Source: BJHL01 sp035299305 (GTDB lineage Bacteria > Planctomycetota > Phycisphaerae > Phycisphaerales > UBA1924). From it: 42,923 nt of DNA. The DNA lies in NCBI GenBank assembly GCA_035299305.1, contig DATGWV010000051.1:1-42923 (forward strand), written 5' to 3'. Below, one piece after another: positions 8,131 through 16,824 of the stretch (the first letter of the stretch is position 1; every line of letters starts with the position of its first letter). Position numbers and translations under genes: made by a program. The notes beneath the pieces were generated by a model that had not been told where the DNA came from, did no database searches, and saw nothing but the letters and a program-made list of their open reading frames with translations.

Positions 8131-9078
8131 TTACCACGCTCGATGCCGCGGCGGCTGGCCCTGCAGGACGGCCCACACATCCTTGACGACCCAGCTCATG
8201 TTCGCGTGCGCCGTTGCCGTCGCAGCGGCTAGATGCGGGCTCACATGCGCGTTGGGCAGTTGCAGCAGCGGATATGTCGGACCGAACGGCTCGGGCTCAT
8301 GCACGTCAATCAGCGCGACAGCCTTGTTGTTGTCACGCAAAAACGCGGCCAGCGCGAACTCATCGACAATAAACCCGCGGCTGGTGTTCACGAAGATAAC
8401 CGTGGGCCGCATCTGTCGAAACACATGCGCGTTGACGAACCGATGGTTCGATGCACGCGTGTCCACATGCACGGTCACAATGTCGGCCCAGTGCAACAGA
8501 TCGGTGAGCGGCATGGGCTGCGCACCAAATCGCTTCTCTTCACCAATCTCCGCGACGTCGTAATATGCCACATCCATCTCAAACCCGCGCGCGATACGGG
8601 CAACACGCGAACCGATCCGACCGAGCCCCAGAATGCCCAGCCGCAACTCGCACAATTGATTCGGCGCCTCAAGCTCCTTGCGGAGCGCGTTCCACTCGCT
8701 CGCGGGCACAGCTTTATCAAGAAACACGCGGGGCCGAACCGCGTCCGTCAACATCGCAAAGACGTACTCCGCAACCGCCACGCTATTGGCATCGGGTGTG
8801 TGAACAACGCTCACGCCGCGTCGTCGGCATTCCTCAATCTCAATGCGATCCAGTCCAACCCCCGCACGCCCCACCACCTTTAGCTTGCGAGCCTTGTCCA
8901 GCAGTTCGGCGTTCACACGGGTATACGTCCGCACGATCAGGCCATCCGCTCGGGCCAGCAGCCGCTCAAACTCCTCCGTCTGCGTGAAGTGACACGCAAC
9001 CACTTCACAACTCTCTTCCAGCCACGCCCGCGCGGCGGGGTCGAGTTCCTCTGAAATCAGCACAAAGGGCCTGTCCAT
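8131..9078 (-). CDS. D-2-hydroxyacid dehydrogenase (phosphoglycerate dehydrogenase-like)
   Basis: 315 residues, NAD-dependent. The Rossmann dinucleotide motif is GLGRIG (151-156), and the catalytic set of the family is present: Arg234 (NTSRG), Glu263 (DVHEPEP) and His282 (SPHLAA). The substrate-binding loop GRAGVGLDRI is typical of SerA-type enzymes. There is no C-terminal ACT domain, so serine feedback control as in E. coli SerA is unlikely, and the true substrate (3-phosphoglycerate or another 2-hydroxyacid) is open. No Shine-Dalgarno; TAGCGT (9085-9090, minus) ends 6 bases before the ATG, suggesting a leaderless message. Divergent from the TlpA-like gene with only 32 bp between starts. Confidence 0.85.
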   Translation of the reverse strand: MDRPFVLISEELDPAARAWLEESCEVVACHFTQTEEFERLLARADGLIVRTYTRVNAELLDKARKLKVVGRAGVGLDRIEIEECRRRGVSVVHTPDANSVAVAEYVFAMLTDAVRPRVFLDKAVPASEWNALRKELEAPNQLCELRLGILGLGRIGSRVARIARGFEMDVAYYDVAEIGEEKRFGAQPMPLTDLLHWADIVTVHVDTRASNHRFVNAHVFRQMRPTVIFVNTSRGFIVDEFALAAFLRDNNKAVALIDVHEPEPFGPTYPLLQLPNAHVSPHLAAATATAHANMSWVVKDVWAVLQGQPPRHRAW

Positions 9079-9084
9079 GGTCCA

Positions 9085-9104
9085 ACGCTAGGCCCGTCTA
9101 CCCT
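9085..9104. promoter_or_regulatory. Divergent leaderless-type -10 boxes
   Basis: TAGCGT on the minus strand (9085-9090) and TACCCT on the plus strand (9099-9104) each end exactly 6 bases before the start codons at 9078 and 9111. The whole intergenic gap is 32 bp, so there is no room for ordinary 5' leaders. Any -35 element would have to lie inside the opposite coding region; none is convincing. Confidence 0.5.
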
Positions 9105-9110
9105 TGGCCC

Positions 9111-10442
9111 ATGAAGAACCTCGCCGCTCTCGTGCTCGCCTGTTCGCTCGCGCTTCCCGCGGTTACCGCGTTCGCGCAGCCCAGCGACGAGCAGGTCGCC
9201 TCGCTGATCTCCAAGTTGCAGGAGGCTGCCAAGGAGGGAACCGACGGGCTTGATACCGCAGCGCAAGCCGCGATCAAGGACATGCCCCTCGACACGCTAA
9301 CGCTGTCGCAGATCACGTCCATCGTGCAGACGCGCATGCTCGACTTCACGCCCAGCCTCGCCAAGCCCGTGACAGATCGCCTCGCGGTGCTGTCCAAAGA
9401 CACCGGCGCTGTTGGCGCCGCTGCGGCGGAACTCAGCCTGCAGACCGCAGGGTTGGGCATCAACACCGAAGCCGAAGGCGGCGAAGCGAAGTACGCCGAA
9501 GCCACGGCCACGCGCCTCAATGAAGTGCTCGCCCACCCGGGCATCGCGGAACATGTCCGCGCTCCCAAGGGTGGCCGCAACATCTTCATCGCTATCAGCA
9601 TGCTCAGCGACATGGCCCCCGCCACGCTCGCGCAGCACAAGCTCATCGAGAAGGTCGCGCCGCTCATCACAACCGACCTCAGCTCGGAGTCCACGGCCAA
9701 CCTCGGCGCGCTGATCGAGCCCATGCTCGCGAGCGAAGCCGGCGTGTCGAGTGAACTGCGTTCGCAGGTGCTCGCGAAGATGCAAGCCGCGTCGCAAGCG
9801 GCCCTGACCCGCGAAGGCGAGCCCAGCGACCCCGCCCGCAAGCGGCTGGTCGCTCGCATCAAGGACAACATGACGATGTCGCAGAGCAAGTTCGCCCGGG
9901 GCGAACTCATCGGCGGCGACGCGCCCGAGATTGAGTTCACGTGGACGAGCAAGGAAGCCTTCGGCGCAGCGTCCGTCACCAAGCTCAGCGATCTCAAGGG
10001 CAAAGTCGTGATGATCGACTTCTGGGCAACCTGGTGCGGCCCGTGCATCCGCGCCTTCCCGAGCGTGCGCGAACTGCAGGCCCGCTACAAGGACTACGAC
10101 GTCGTGATCCTGGGCGTCACCAGCCTGCAAGGCTCGCACACGCAGCGCAAGGGCAGCGAACGCGCGACCATTGACACCACCAACGATCCCGCCCGCGAGT
10201 ACTCGCTCATGAGCGAGTTCATGACCGACATGGAAATGACCTGGCCGGTCGTCTTCAGCAGTTCCAACGTCTTCAACCCCGAGTACGGCGTGCGCGGCAT
10301 TCCGCACCTCGTCATCATCGACCCCGCTGGCAAGGTGCGCCACAACGCCCTGCGTCCGGGCAAGGCTTCCGAAGAAGCGGAGAAGATCGATGCGCTGCTC
10401 AAAGAGTTCAACCTCAAGATGCCGCCCGCGCCGATGGACTGA
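9111..10442 (+). CDS. Secreted TlpA/thioredoxin-like protein with long N-terminal helical region
   Basis: 443 residues. A Sec signal peptide (MKNLAALVLACSLALPAVTAFAQ) is followed by about 240 residues of Ala/Leu-rich, helix-prone sequence that I do not recognise, then a TlpA-like thioredoxin domain (about 265-435) with the redox motif CGPC at 309-312 (WATWCGPC) and the cis-proline GIPHL. Such proteins reduce or exchange disulfides in the periplasm. The insertion after the first strand-helix (TSLQGSHTQRKG...EFMTDMEMTWPVVF) is typical of TlpA/ResA relatives. The start has TACCCT 6 bases upstream and no ribosome site. A strong terminator follows at 10523. Confidence 0.87.
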   Translation: MKNLAALVLACSLALPAVTAFAQPSDEQVASLISKLQEAAKEGTDGLDTAAQAAIKDMPLDTLTLSQITSIVQTRMLDFTPSLAKPVTDRLAVLSKDTGAVGAAAAELSLQTAGLGINTEAEGGEAKYAEATATRLNEVLAHPGIAEHVRAPKGGRNIFIAISMLSDMAPATLAQHKLIEKVAPLITTDLSSESTANLGALIEPMLASEAGVSSELRSQVLAKMQAASQAALTREGEPSDPARKRLVARIKDNMTMSQSKFARGELIGGDAPEIEFTWTSKEAFGAASVTKLSDLKGKVVMIDFWATWCGPCIRAFPSVRELQARYKDYDVVILGVTSLQGSHTQRKGSERATIDTTNDPAREYSLMSEFMTDMEMTWPVVFSSSNVFNPEYGVRGIPHLVIIDPAGKVRHNALRPGKASEEAEKIDALLKEFNLKMPPAPMD

Positions 10443-10522
10443 TCTTCGCAGCGTAACTTGATCATCAGCAGCGAGACAGTCTGCAACAACTTACACATCA
10501 CACTCATTACACGTCACACCAA

Positions 10523-10555
10523 CCGCCGGGACATGCTCCATGCCCGGCGGTTTTT
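10523..10555 (+). terminator. Intrinsic terminator after the TlpA-like gene
   Basis: Perfect 8-bp stem CCGCCGGG (10523-10530)/CCCGGCGG (10543-10550), further inner pairs CAT/ATG, followed directly by TTTTT (10551-10555). Lies 80 bp after the stop at 10442. Confidence 0.93.
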
Positions 10556-10585
10556 CATTCACAGCCCGCACAACGCGTGCAACCT

Positions 10586-10614
10586 TTGCCACGCGCCCGC
10601 AATTCGGCTAGACT
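10586..10614 (+). promoter_or_regulatory. Sigma-70-like promoter for a leaderless gene
   Basis: TTGCCA (10586-10591; 5 of 6 to TTGACA), exactly 17 bases, then TAGACT (10609-10614). The -10 ends 6 bases before ATG 10621, so transcription would start at or next to the A of the start codon. This is the best full promoter among the leaderless-type starts in the window. Confidence 0.65.
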
Positions 10615-10620
10615 GCGCGC

Positions 10621-11535
10621 ATGCTTGCACTCACCGCACTCGTACCCATGTTGCTTGTCGGTCCTGTCGCCGCTCAGCCTGCTGACGCGTCCGCGAGTCA
10701 GCCCGCTGCGGCAGAGACAACCGAAACAACTGAAGCTCCAGCGTGGCGCGCGGCCCAACTCCGGCTGCGCGTCGAGCCCAGCGTCTGGTACATGGGCGCG
10801 GGCGGTGAACTGAAACTTCCGAGCCCCACGCTTGCTGGTCAGGGCGAGTCCATCGAGATCGACGAGCTGGGCTTTGACAGCCCCGAGCTTGTGCCGCACA
10901 TCGAAGCTCACATCTTCGCCGGCCCCAAGTGGCGCTTTGGCGTGCGAGGCTTCACGTACAGCGACGACCAGACCGTGCTCATGTCGCGCACGGGCCGCAT
11001 CGGCGACATCGGCTTCGACAATACCAGCACCATGCGCAGCGGCCTCGATTACGCGAGCTTCGAGGTCGAAGCGGCATACGAGGTCTATCGCCACGACAGC
11101 GATGGCACCACCAGCGACGGTCGGCGCCGATTCGCCTCGCGGCTTGAAGCTCTCGCCGGCCTGCGGCTCATCGACGTCGACTGGGAAGTCGAGCGCGTCG
11201 CCACCAGCAACGTCTTTCTCGGTTCCGCACGAGGCGGCGTCGACGAAACATACATCGAACTGCTGGCAGGCGGCAAGTTCGCGTTCGCCTTCAACGAAGA
11301 ATGGGGCGTCGACGTGACGCTCGCCGTGGGTGGCAGCCCGTTCGGCGACGCGACCAGCTTCTCAGGTGACGTGATCGTGGGCGGCACCTACGAACCCACG
11401 TGGGCACCCAACTTCGGCGTGCAGATCGGATATCGCAGCGCGTTTTTCAGCCTCACAAGCGGCGACGGCGACGAAGAGTTTGAGTACAGCGGCGCGCACC
11501 AAGGCCTCATGCTGGGCGTTGTGCTCAAGTTCTGA
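10621..11535 (+). CDS. Predicted outer-membrane beta-barrel protein, unknown function
   Basis: 304 residues with a signal peptide (MLALTALVPMLLVGPVAAQ) and an Ala/Glu/Thr-rich linker to about residue 45. The rest shows alternating strands with aromatic belts (RLRVEPSVWYMGAGGEL, PKWRFGVRGFTYSDD, LDYASFEVEAAYEVYRH, RLEALAGLRLIDVDWEVE) and ends with a hydrophobic Phe terminus (LMLGVVLKF), the classic C-terminal signal of outer-membrane barrels. Family name cannot be given. Start has no ribosome site but has the TTGCCA-17-TAGACT promoter. It is convergent with the MFS/spermidine-synthase-like gene, 14 bp apart. Confidence 0.72.
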   Translation: MLALTALVPMLLVGPVAAQPADASASQPAAAETTETTEAPAWRAAQLRLRVEPSVWYMGAGGELKLPSPTLAGQGESIEIDELGFDSPELVPHIEAHIFAGPKWRFGVRGFTYSDDQTVLMSRTGRIGDIGFDNTSTMRSGLDYASFEVEAAYEVYRHDSDGTTSDGRRRFASRLEALAGLRLIDVDWEVERVATSNVFLGSARGGVDETYIELLAGGKFAFAFNEEWGVDVTLAVGGSPFGDATSFSGDVIVGGTYEPTWAPNFGVQIGYRSAFFSLTSGDGDEEFEYSGAHQGLMLGVVLKF

Positions 11536-11549
11536 TGTGACATCCGCCG

Positions 11550-13733
11550 TCACGGCGTGCCAAGCGCACGCAGCACGCTCGCGTTGTCATCCGTCCACGC
11601 CTTCGCGGGCAGTTTTTCAGTCACGTGGTCCCACATCGACACGCGGGCAAGCGAGCCAAAATCCGCCTCGCTGCGTGCCAACATCGCCCACGAACTCTCC
11701 TGTTTCCCCTCGGCTCGCTGTTTCTCCGTCACGAGCGGATCACGTCGCACACGACACGCCCAGCCCATCTCGCGCGCCACCGCCGCCAACTCGGGCGCGA
11801 GATTGAAGTAGCGATTGCTGATGTGCACCAAAATGACACCCTGCGGCTTGAGTCGCTGCGCATACATCGCGAACGCTTCCGCCGTCAGCAAGTGCACCGG
11901 AATCGCATCGCTCGAGAACGCGTCGAGCACGAGCAGATCAACCGGCTGCTGGTCTGCCGCAAACATGACGCGGCCGTCCCCCAGAACAACGCGCACGCTC
12001 GCCTGACTATCTCGCAGGAACGAGAACAGCCGATCATCCTGCGCAATACGTGCGACCGCAGGGTCGATCTCATAAAACGTCATGCGTTGCCCGGCCCGCC
12101 CGTACGCCGCCAGTGTCCCAGCCCCCATGCCAATCATCGCCACATCGCCGTCGCGTCCGGTCTCGCGCATCATCTTGAACAGATCGCCCGCGGGTCCGCT
12201 CGCGTGGTAATACGTGGTCGCAATGCGTCGCGTCGCGTCGCTGGTCCGCACCTGCTTGCCGTGCGCCGTCGTGCCATGAAAGAGCGTGTGCGAGTCGCCG
12301 ATCGCGATCACCTCATGCACGCCAAAGAACGTCCGCTCGCGATAGATGCTCGACTTCCCGCGCAGCAGCATGGGTGACGCTGCGAGCAGCAACATGACCG
12401 CAAACCCCGCGATCTCGCCGCGCCGGTAGAGCATGACGCTCGCGCACAACAGCACAGGCACGCCCCCCAGCATCGCGATGACCACGCGAGGCGGAAGATC
12501 AATCATCCCGGCGTTGCGCGTCAACATGATGACAACCGCCAGCAGCGTGAGTGCAGCACCTGCCGCCAGCGTCCACCGCTTGCGTGCTCCCAGCGTGTCG
12601 CTCGCGAGCGGACGAATCAACACGGCGACGCCCAGCACCAGCGGATATTCAACTACATGCGAGAAGATCGCCGGTGCGACGAGAGCGTTGAACACGCCGC
12701 CTAGCACGCCGCCCAGTGACATCATGAAATAAAACAGCGTGAGCTCGCGCGGATCAGGCCGCCGTGCCGCCAGCATTGCATGACACATCCACGCGGCGAT
12801 AAAGAACGCGGCAAGATGCAGCGGCAGCATGAGCAGCAGCGAGCCCTCAGCCTTTGGCACCAGTACGAACAGCACAAGCAGCGCGAGGATGACAAGCACA
12901 CGCCCCAGCGCTGCGGACTGCACACGCACGCGTGGTGAGAACGCGAGCATGAACGTAACCAGATACAACAGCAGTGGCAGCACCCACAACAGCGGAATCG
13001 CCGCGACATCCGTCGAAATGTGCGTCGTCACGCCGATAAGCAGGCTGCTAGGCACAATTGCAAGCAGCAACCACCACGCGCGTTCGCGCCATGTAGTCCG
13101 GACCAGAGGTGTCGTGGCGGCAACTGTCGTTGTTTCGCTCGCGCCCACACCGCCCGATGTCAGCACCGCGCTCGCGATAATCGCAATCGCCGCAACGCCA
13201 TAGCCAATTGCCCACACCACTCCCTGCTCGTGCAAGCCAAAGAGCGGTTCCATCGCCAGCGGATATGCGAGCAAACCGACACAACTGCCGAAGTTGCTCG
13301 CAACGCTCAAAAAGTACGGATCACGCGCCCGCACGTGTGCGCTCTGCGCAAACCACCGCTGCACCAGCGGACTGGTACTTGCGAGAGCAAAGAACACCGG
13401 ACCGACGCATAATGCAAGTGTGCCTAGCAGCCACCACACCGGTGTCGTCTGCGTCGGCGGCTCGCTCCCGCGCGGCAACGCAATCGGCAGCACGGCCGCA
13501 CTCACCAGCAGCACCGCCGAGTGCACGGCAAGTTGCACGCCGCGACGCTTCGAGCCCAGAACATGTGCATATCCATACGCCGCCAGCAGCACGGCTTGAA
13601 AGAACACCATGCTCGTGGCCCACACCGCCGGCGCGCCGCCCAGCACGGGCAGAACGAGCTTGGCCGCGAGCGGCTGCACGCTGAAAAGCAGTGCAGCCGC
13701 AACCGTGATGGCGATGACGCACACAACGAGCAC
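11550..13733 (-). CDS. Membrane protein fused to spermidine-synthase-like methyltransferase fold
   Basis: 727 residues. Residues about 1-455 hold a dozen or so hydrophobic segments; the opening (LLFSVQPLAAKLVLPVLGGAPAVWATSMVFFQAVLLAAYGYAH) is diagnostic of the 'fused MFS/spermidine synthase' family. Residues about 470-727 form a Rossmann-type aminopropyltransferase/methyltransferase domain: nucleotide-binding loop GMGAGTL, acidic end of strand 2 (YEIDP), GDGR, and LLVLDAFSSDAIPVHLLT. The catalytic DSSDP of true spermidine synthase is altered to DAFSSDAIP, so polyamine synthesis is doubtful. The GTG start at 13733 is 19 bases after the nhaA stop, so it is probably co-transcribed with nhaA. Confidence 0.82.
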   Translation of the reverse strand: MLVVCVIAITVAAALLFSVQPLAAKLVLPVLGGAPAVWATSMVFFQAVLLAAYGYAHVLGSKRRGVQLAVHSAVLLVSAAVLPIALPRGSEPPTQTTPVWWLLGTLALCVGPVFFALASTSPLVQRWFAQSAHVRARDPYFLSVASNFGSCVGLLAYPLAMEPLFGLHEQGVVWAIGYGVAAIAIIASAVLTSGGVGASETTTVAATTPLVRTTWRERAWWLLLAIVPSSLLIGVTTHISTDVAAIPLLWVLPLLLYLVTFMLAFSPRVRVQSAALGRVLVILALLVLFVLVPKAEGSLLLMLPLHLAAFFIAAWMCHAMLAARRPDPRELTLFYFMMSLGGVLGGVFNALVAPAIFSHVVEYPLVLGVAVLIRPLASDTLGARKRWTLAAGAALTLLAVVIMLTRNAGMIDLPPRVVIAMLGGVPVLLCASVMLYRRGEIAGFAVMLLLAASPMLLRGKSSIYRERTFFGVHEVIAIGDSHTLFHGTTAHGKQVRTSDATRRIATTYYHASGPAGDLFKMMRETGRDGDVAMIGMGAGTLAAYGRAGQRMTFYEIDPAVARIAQDDRLFSFLRDSQASVRVVLGDGRVMFAADQQPVDLLVLDAFSSDAIPVHLLTAEAFAMYAQRLKPQGVILVHISNRYFNLAPELAAVAREMGWACRVRRDPLVTEKQRAEGKQESSWAMLARSEADFGSLARVSMWDHVTEKLPAKAWTDDNASVLRALGTP

Positions 13734-13752
13734 ATCGCAGCGTAGGGTCCGC

Positions 13753-15159
13753 TCAATGTTGGCTGGTTACGTCCGCCGGAGTGCGCTTGCACGTCAGCAG
13801 CACCGCAGCACCAACAACTGCTGACGTCGCGGACGCGATCAGCACCGACAGCTTCGCGATCTCCAGCCGCTGCACGTTCTCAGGCCCGGCAAATGCAAGC
13901 TGTGCGATAAATAGTGACATCGTGAAGCCAATGCCGCCGAGCAGCGCCGCCCCCAGCATGTGCCGCCACGTGACACCCGAAGGCAACGCACATAATCCAC
14001 TCTTCACTGCCAACAGCGAAAACACGAAGATGCCCACGCACTTGCCTGCAAGAAGCCCAGTCAAAATGCCCCACGATTCTCGTGACTGCACTGCCGCACC
14101 GAACGCGTCACCAAACGACACGCCTGCGTTGGCGAGCGCGAAGATCGGCACGACAAAGAACGCGCTGATCGGCAGCATCGCCCCTTCCAACCGCTGCAGC
14201 GGCGTCTGCACGCCCTCCGCAAGCTGCTCAATCGCGTTCACCGCGCCCTGTTGATTCGCATTCGTCACGATGTCGTTGCCACTGTCGTTCTCTTTGCTAA
14301 AGATGTCGAGCAGCTCGCGCGATTTGCGCACAAACTCCCGGCCATCGATGCGCGTGCGCACCGGAATCGTCATCGCCCCCATCACCCCCGCGATCGTCGC
14401 ATGCACACCCGCATGCAGCACAAACCACCAGAGCACAAGTCCGAGCAAACCGTACACCCACCAGCGACGCACACCCATGACATTGAGCGCTGTCATCACG
14501 CCCATGACGCCGAACGCCATGCCCAGACTACTCATGCTCAGATGCTTCGCGTCCGTGTAGAAGAATGCGATGATGAGCAGCGCGCCAAGATCATCCGCGA
14601 TCGCCAACGTCACCAGAAACACTCGAAGACCCGCAGGCACACGATTGCCCAGCAGAGCAAGCACGCCCAGAGCAAATGCAATATCCGTCGCCGTCGGAAT
14701 CGCCCACCCGCGCAGCGTCACCTCTCCCCAGTTGAAGGCTGCGTAAGTCAGCCCAGGCACCGCCATGCCCCCCACCGCCGCGATGAGCGGCAACGCCGCC
14801 TTGCGCGGATTGCGCAGTTCGCCAGTCAGAAACTCTCGCTTGAGCTCAAGTCCGACGACAAAGAAGAAGATCGCCATCAGCGCGTCGTTCACCCACCACT
14901 CAGCGTGCCCCGCGTGCTTGCCATTGGGAAACGCATACGACCCGATCTGCAGTTGCAGCGAAAATCCCGTCCAGAAGTCATGCCAGGCGTGCGCCAGCGG
15001 ACTGTTCGCCGCAATGAGCGCAACCGCCGTCGCCAGCACCAACACCACGCCGCCCGCAGACTCAAGCTTCATGAAGTGCTGAAACGGCGTCACAAGGCGA
15101 TCAATCGCCCTTCGCTTGGTCTGAAGATCCGTCAAGTAGTCCGGTTTGCTATGCGACAT
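13753..15159 (-). CDS. nhaA: NhaA sodium/proton antiporter
   Basis: 468 residues; exchanges two H+ in for one Na+ (or Li+) out at the inner membrane, for pH and salt homeostasis. The family core is complete: TDIAF (Asp159, matching Asp133 of E. coli) and the ion-binding pair IADDLGAL (Asp189-Asp190, matching Asp163-Asp164), plus FFFVVGLELKREF in the fourth segment. It is about 80 residues longer than E. coli NhaA, with a longer N-terminus and a cytoplasmic insertion near 280-320 (ENDSGNDIVTNANQQG). GGAG (15166-15169) is 6 bases before ATG; a hairpin abuts this ribosome site. Followed by the MFS/spermidine-synthase-like gene. Confidence 0.94.
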   Translation of the reverse strand: MSHSKPDYLTDLQTKRRAIDRLVTPFQHFMKLESAGGVVLVLATAVALIAANSPLAHAWHDFWTGFSLQLQIGSYAFPNGKHAGHAEWWVNDALMAIFFFVVGLELKREFLTGELRNPRKAALPLIAAVGGMAVPGLTYAAFNWGEVTLRGWAIPTATDIAFALGVLALLGNRVPAGLRVFLVTLAIADDLGALLIIAFFYTDAKHLSMSSLGMAFGVMGVMTALNVMGVRRWWVYGLLGLVLWWFVLHAGVHATIAGVMGAMTIPVRTRIDGREFVRKSRELLDIFSKENDSGNDIVTNANQQGAVNAIEQLAEGVQTPLQRLEGAMLPISAFFVVPIFALANAGVSFGDAFGAAVQSRESWGILTGLLAGKCVGIFVFSLLAVKSGLCALPSGVTWRHMLGAALLGGIGFTMSLFIAQLAFAGPENVQRLEIAKLSVLIASATSAVVGAAVLLTCKRTPADVTSQH

Positions 15160-15165
15160 GCAGTA

Positions 15166-15194
15166 CTCCGCGGCCAGTATACATCGATGGCCGC
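15166..15194 (-). promoter_or_regulatory. Inverted repeat touching the nhaA ribosome-binding site
   Basis: On the minus strand GCGGCCA (15194-15188) and TGGCCGC (15176-15170) form a perfect 7-bp stem with an 11-base loop; the next bases (15169-15166) are the nhaA Shine-Dalgarno GGAG. It could be an mRNA hairpin that modulates translation or an operator shared with the divergent hydrolase gene at 15252. Confidence 0.45.
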
Positions 15195-15251
15195 TCCGCC
15201 TGACGACACAATTTTCCGCAACGCCAACCCGCCTCCTCCGAACAATCGCCC

Positions 15252-16679
15252 ATGCGAACGAAAACTCTTGCGACGTTCACCGCCCTCTGCATGACGCTCA
15301 TCACATCCGCGAGCACGCTCGCACAAGTCGTTTACTGGAAGGGCGACATCGATGTCATGGGCAACAAATTAGGACTGATTGTGACCGTGAAGTCCGCGAG
15401 TGAAGCCACGATCTCCGTACCGGCACAAGGCGTCGAAAACGCCGCGCTCAAAGACGTTAGGATCGATGACGCGTCCATGGCCTTCGTTCTCCAGATTCCT
15501 CCCATGACCGACGCCACCAAAGCGTCGTTCGCCCTCACGATCGATCAAGCGGCAGGCACCGCGACGGGCGACATGACCCAGTCGGGCATGAAACTGCCCG
15601 TGACGCTCAAGCGCGCAGCCGACGGCGAGCTGCTCGCGCCGAGCCGCCCACAAGACAAACTGCTCGACCCCACGCAGTACACCAGTGAAGATGTCACGTT
15701 CGTCAACCCCAAGTCCAAAGGCACGCTCGCGGGCACGCTCACGCTCCCCAAGCCCGCTTTCGCTCGCGACGACAAGCACGCCGCGGTCGTGCTCATTTCC
15801 GGCTCAGGAACGCAGGATCGCGACTGCCTCCTGCTCGGTCACCGGCCCTTCCGCCTCTATGCCGACACACTCTCCCGCGCGGGCGTCGCCGTGCTGCGCG
15901 TCGATGATCCCGGCGCGGGCAAGAGTGACAACCCCTACGCCAAGAACGGCACCAGCGCTGACTTTGCGACAGACGTCGCGGCGGCAGTCGCATATCTGCG
16001 CACCCGCCCCGACATCGATCCCGCCCGCGTAGGCCTGCTGGGTCACAGCGAAGGCGGCCTCATCGCGCCGCTCGTCGCTGCGGAGGACTCATCCATCGCG
16101 TTCATCGCGCTTCTTGCTGGGCCGGGCGTCTCAGGCCGCGAAGTGCTGGAAGCGCAGTTCAAAGCCATCGCGCTTGCATCAGGTCAGCCCGAAGAGGAAG
16201 TGACGAAGAACGCCGCGATCCAGAGCAAAATCCTCAACATTCTCGTCAGCCACGCCAGCACCGATGATGCCATCAAGCAGATCAACGAAACGCTTACGCA
16301 GGCGGGAATCACCGACGAATCTGAACGCCAGCAGTGGCTCTCAGGCGGCATCACCAGCAACTGGATGCGCTGGTTCCTCCGCTACGACCCGCGCCCCACG
16401 CTCGCCAAACTCAAGCAGCCCATCCTCATCGCCAACGGCGAGCTCGACACGCAGGTGCTGCCGACACAGAACGTGCCCGAGATCGAGAAAGCGCTCAAGT
16501 CCGCGGGCAACACCAACACAACCACCATCGTCGCCCCCAAGCTCAACCACCTCTTCCAACCTGCAACCACCGGCTCGCCCAACGAATACGCCACGATCGA
16601 AACGACCGTCGATCCGGCGTTTCTTGAGCAGCTCACTGCGTGGATCGTCCAGCACGCCAAACCCGGCAAAGCCGAGTAA
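15252..16679 (+). CDS. Secreted alpha/beta hydrolase (serine hydrolase)
   Basis: 475 residues with a Sec signal peptide (about residues 1-24). Residues about 25-140 form a small beta-rich domain often found before this hydrolase type; the rest is an alpha/beta hydrolase with the nucleophile elbow GHSEGG (Ser266), acid Asp399 (ANGELDTQV) and His433 (KLNHLF). The stretch LISGSGTQDRDCLLLGHRPFRLYADTLSRAGVAVLRVDDPGAGKS matches the S9/serine-aminopeptidase-like family often annotated 'alpha/beta fold hydrolase'. Substrate unknown. Start ATG 15252 has neither a clear ribosome site nor a clean TANNNT box (AACAAT 5 bases upstream is the nearest). Divergent from nhaA. Confidence 0.86.
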   Translation: MRTKTLATFTALCMTLITSASTLAQVVYWKGDIDVMGNKLGLIVTVKSASEATISVPAQGVENAALKDVRIDDASMAFVLQIPPMTDATKASFALTIDQAAGTATGDMTQSGMKLPVTLKRAADGELLAPSRPQDKLLDPTQYTSEDVTFVNPKSKGTLAGTLTLPKPAFARDDKHAAVVLISGSGTQDRDCLLLGHRPFRLYADTLSRAGVAVLRVDDPGAGKSDNPYAKNGTSADFATDVAAAVAYLRTRPDIDPARVGLLGHSEGGLIAPLVAAEDSSIAFIALLAGPGVSGREVLEAQFKAIALASGQPEEEVTKNAAIQSKILNILVSHASTDDAIKQINETLTQAGITDESERQQWLSGGITSNWMRWFLRYDPRPTLAKLKQPILIANGELDTQVLPTQNVPEIEKALKSAGNTNTTTIVAPKLNHLFQPATTGSPNEYATIETTVDPAFLEQLTAWIVQHAKPGKAE

Positions 16680-16824
16680 TCGTCCGCCACCGCATATCGC
16701 GATGCGGATTGTCGCCACAAATGCACAATCCTCTGTCACGACGTCCTGAAATTGAGAAACCATTTTCACAAGTACCCCGAACAAGTGCACGCGGATTGGT
16801 TCTCCATTGAAAGGAGTGGCTCAT

